Source: Xanthobacteraceae bacterium (lineage in GTDB: Bacteria > Pseudomonadota > Alphaproteobacteria > Rhizobiales > Xanthobacteraceae). From it: 7,142 nucleotides of DNA. Shown in pieces: positions 5,167-7,142 of this stretch; positions within the stretch are counted from its first letter, which is position 1, and the number at the start of each line of letters is the position of its first letter. The position numbers and the translations under genes were made by a program. The DNA lies in assembly GCA_030648135.1 (NCBI GenBank), contig JAUSIF010000228.1:1-7142 (forward strand). Reading direction: 5' to 3'. The notes under the pieces are model-generated. The model was not told the DNA's origin, ran no database searches, and saw only the letters and a program-made list of their open reading frames with translations.

Positions 5167-6852
5167 ATGTCCGCCGTCGCGTCCCGCCCGATCGCTGGAG
5201 CCGAGTCGGGCCTGCTGGCGTCCGCAGCCGAAGCCGTCGCCGCAATCGAAGCGCTCGCCGCTGAGGCGGCTGCGAGCCTACGTACCCGCTTGGCACCCAA
5301 CGGCAAGCTCTCGGCCGCGGCTTTCGACCGCGAGCAGCATGCCGCCCACGGGCTCGCCTGGCTTGCGACCTATGTGGAATCGATTCGCCAGCTCAAGGCC
5401 TTTGCCGAGCGCATGGCCGCCGCCGGACGCTTCAAGGCCACCGAGGAACTGCTGGTACGGATCGGTCTCGGCGAATATCTCGCGCAAATTTTCGGCGGCA
5501 TCGCCATGAGCCAAACCGAGATCGCGCGCCTTTCGGCGCTCGGGCTGTCCGAGGAGCGGATTGCCGGCCGTCTGACCCCGGCGGTGAAGGCGCTGATCGA
5601 GGACGGCACCGCGGCCGGAACGCGCGCCCGTCTCGTCGAATTGATCGCGTCCGCCGAAGGCGCACCGACCGTGGGCGATGCCGGCCTCGATGAGACCTTC
5701 GAAGCGATGCGCGCCGAGATGCGCCGCTTCACCGAAGAGCAAGTGATGCCGCATGCCCACGCCTGGCATCTCGATAATGAATATGTTCCGCTAGAGATCA
5801 TCGCTCATATGGCCGAGCTCGGCGTGTTCGCTCTCACCATCCCCGAGGACCATGGCGGTCTGGGGCTGGGCAAGGAATCGATGTGTGTCGTCTCCGAGGA
5901 GCTGTCACGCGGCTGGATCGCGGTCGGCTCGCTCGGAACCCGCTCCGAGATCGCCGCGGAATTGATTCTCGGCAGCGGCACCGAAGAACAGAAACGGAGG
6001 TGGCTGCCGAAGATCGCCGCGGGCGAAATTCTGCCGACCGCCGTGTTCACCGAGCCGAACACCGGCTCCGATCTCGCCTCGCTCAAGACCCGCGCGGTGC
6101 GCGAAGGCGGGGTCTACAAGGTCTATGGCAACAAGACCTGGATCACCCATCCGGTGCGCGCCGACTTGATGACGTTGCTCGTGCGCACCGACCCGAAGGA
6201 GCCCGGTTACCAGGGTCTCTCGATGCTCCTCGCCGAGAAGCCGCGCGGCACCGACAACAATCCATTCCCGGTATCCGGCATGTCCGGCGGCGAGATCGAG
6301 GTGCTCGGCTATCGCGGCATGAAGGAATACGAGATCGCCTTCGACGGCTTCGAGGTGCCGGTCGAAAACCTCCTCGGCGACGTCGAAGGCCAGGGTTTCA
6401 AGCAATTGATGCAGACCTTCGAATCGGCGCGCATCCAGACCGCGGCGCGGGCGGTCGGCGTCGCCCAATCCGCGATGGAGCTCGCGTTGCGTTATGCCAG
6501 GGAGCGCACGCAGTTTGGCAAGCCAATTCTCTCCTTCCCCCGCGTCGCGGACAAGATCGCGCTGATGGCGGTCGAGATCATGATCGCTCGCCAGCTCACC
6601 TATCACGCCGCCCGCGAGAAGGATTCCGGTCGGCGCTGCGACATGGAGGCCGGAATGGCGAAGCTCTTGGCCGCTCGCGTCGCCTGGGCCGCGGCCGACA
6701 ACGCCGTGCAGATCCACGGCGGCAACGGCTTCGCGCTCGAATACCCGGTCTCCCGCGTGCTGTGCGACGCGCGCATTCTCTCGATTTTCGAGGGCGCGGC
6801 CGAAATCCAGGCGCAGGTCATTGCCAGACGCTTGCTCGACGGCTCGAATTGA
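5167..6852 (+). CDS. mcd: (2S)-methylsuccinyl-CoA dehydrogenase
   Basis: A FAD-dependent acyl-CoA dehydrogenase that oxidises (2S)-methylsuccinyl-CoA to mesaconyl-CoA in the ethylmalonyl-CoA pathway, passing electrons to ETF. At 561 residues it is about 170 longer than ordinary acyl-CoA dehydrogenases. The extra N-terminal helical region (about 1-170) is characteristic of Mcd. The dehydrogenase core follows: helical N-domain (about 175-285), beta domain with the FAD/substrate segment FTEPNTGSDLASLKTRA (294-310) and NKTWITHP (322-329), the stretch SGMSGGEIEVLGYRGMKEYE (370-389) that I associate with Mcd, then the C-terminal helical domain with RTQFGKPI and QIHGGNGFALEYPVSR (515-530). The catalytic base is Glu542 in FEGAAEIQ. 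The ATG at 5167 has GAGG six bases upstream. A small HIG1-type gene follows after 77 bases, probably in the same operon. The chance of a different acyl-CoA substrate is low given length and motifs. Confidence 0.92.
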   Translation: MSAVASRPIAGAESGLLASAAEAVAAIEALAAEAAASLRTRLAPNGKLSAAAFDREQHAAHGLAWLATYVESIRQLKAFAERMAAAGRFKATEELLVRIGLGEYLAQIFGGIAMSQTEIARLSALGLSEERIAGRLTPAVKALIEDGTAAGTRARLVELIASAEGAPTVGDAGLDETFEAMRAEMRRFTEEQVMPHAHAWHLDNEYVPLEIIAHMAELGVFALTIPEDHGGLGLGKESMCVVSEELSRGWIAVGSLGTRSEIAAELILGSGTEEQKRRWLPKIAAGEILPTAVFTEPNTGSDLASLKTRAVREGGVYKVYGNKTWITHPVRADLMTLLVRTDPKEPGYQGLSMLLAEKPRGTDNNPFPVSGMSGGEIEVLGYRGMKEYEIAFDGFEVPVENLLGDVEGQGFKQLMQTFESARIQTAARAVGVAQSAMELALRYARERTQFGKPILSFPRVADKIALMAVEIMIARQLTYHAAREKDSGRRCDMEAGMAKLLAARVAWAAADNAVQIHGGNGFALEYPVSRVLCDARILSIFEGAAEIQAQVIARRLLDGSN

Positions 6853-6857
6853 ACGCC

Positions 6858-6871
6858 GTCATGGCCATGAC
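6858..6871. promoter_or_regulatory. Perfect 14-base palindrome after mcd
   Basis: GTCATGGCCATGAC is an exact inverted repeat starting five bases after the mcd stop codon, in the 77-base gap before the twin-membrane gene. It has no U-tract and almost no loop, so it is a better protein-binding dyad than a terminator. Its role is unknown. Confidence 0.4.
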
Positions 6872-6929
6872 CGCCCGAGGCGAAAATCCTCACCTCAATT
6901 TCCGACCCGATCCGTGCTAGATACGGGCG

Positions 6930-7124
6930 ATGGCAGGCGACTTGCAACACTTCCTCATCCCCCTCGCTCTCGGCGCGGTTGGCGTCGTGCTCGTGCTCGG
7001 CCTCTGGAACATGGCGCGCGGCGGCTCGGGCAATATCTCGCAGAAGCTGATGCGCCTGCGCGTGCTTCTGCAATTCGTGGCCATCGTCATCGTGATGATC
7101 ACGATCTGGGCAATTGGGCGCTAA
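6930..7124 (+). CDS. Twin-transmembrane protein with HIG1-type motif
   Basis: A 64-residue membrane protein with two helices, at about residues 7-28 and 43-62, joined by a short basic, glycine-rich loop (ARGGSGN). The loop and second helix contain Q38-x3-R42-x-R44-x3-Q48, an exact match to the Q-x3-R-x-R-x3-Q signature of HIG1 (hypoxia-induced) domain proteins. HIG1 proteins associate with respiratory complexes in mitochondria; the bacterial role is mostly unknown. The ATG at 6930 has only a weak purine tract (GGGCG) just before it. The gene lies 77 bases after mcd on the same strand. From my recollection of Hyphomicrobiales genomes, this small gene is often followed by a corrinoid adenosyltransferase and ETF genes, which would fit a B12- and ETF-dependent pathway; the window ends too early to show this. 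Confidence 0.8.
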   Translation: MAGDLQHFLIPLALGAVGVVLVLGLWNMARGGSGNISQKLMRLRVLLQFVAIVIVMITIWAIGR

Positions 7125-7142
7125 GCCTCCGGCGGCACAGTA

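Noticed and set aside
5905..6717. 270-codon minus-strand frame opposite mcd
   Set aside because: It is an antisense shadow of a gene with intact catalytic motifs.
5883..6920. 345-codon plus-strand frame inside mcd
   Set aside because: It is an arginine-rich frame-shifted reading of mcd with no ribosome site or family resemblance.
1..7142. CRISPR array, tRNA, rRNA or insertion sequence
   Set aside because: No regularly spaced repeats, no cloverleaf or rRNA motifs, and no transposase or terminal inverted repeats with target duplication were seen.

Overview
This 7.1 kb, GC-rich window looks like chromosomal DNA of an alphaproteobacterium, most likely in the Hyphomicrobiales (Rhizobiales). The grounds are a (2S)-methylsuccinyl-CoA dehydrogenase with the long N-terminal extension (a marker of the ethylmalonyl-CoA pathway), a truncated GluRS-type tRNA-modifying enzyme, a small HIG1-type twin-membrane protein beside the dehydrogenase, and a CtrA-like half-site upstream of a chemoreceptor. 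Genus cannot be settled from the sequence alone.

Layout, left to right. (1) 1-775, plus strand: glutamyl-Q tRNA(Asp) synthetase (gluQ), cut by the left edge so that the N-terminal HIGH-like motif is missing. (2) 840-1091, minus strand: a GlsB/YeaQ/YmgE-type stress membrane protein, convergent with gluQ. (3) 1092-1933: an 842-base stretch with no convincing protein gene but much structure. It holds dyads upstream of glsB, two TTATCCCC motifs, a 41-nt near-perfect hairpin, a strong sigma70-like promoter at 1504-1531, and directly after it about 305 bases carrying at least eight stem-loops and a repeated 16-mer. The promoter plus stems make a good case for an unrecognised plus-strand structured RNA. 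(4) 1934-2767 and 2867-4921, both minus: a YihY/BrkB-family membrane protein downstream of a methyl-accepting chemotaxis protein, probably co-transcribed. (5) 4922-5166: a divergent regulatory region. (6) 5167-6852, plus: mcd. (7) 6930-7124, plus: a 64-residue HIG1-motif twin-membrane protein, probably in the mcd transcription unit. 6853-6929 and 7125-7142 contain no gene.

The genes are mostly independent housekeeping or environmental-response functions: tRNA-Asp wobble modification, envelope stress, chemotaxis, and C2/acetyl-CoA assimilation through the ethylmalonyl-CoA pathway. The most likely undescribed element is the structured, promoter-preceded region at about 1504-1850, with the hairpin at 1386-1426 as a second, separate candidate.
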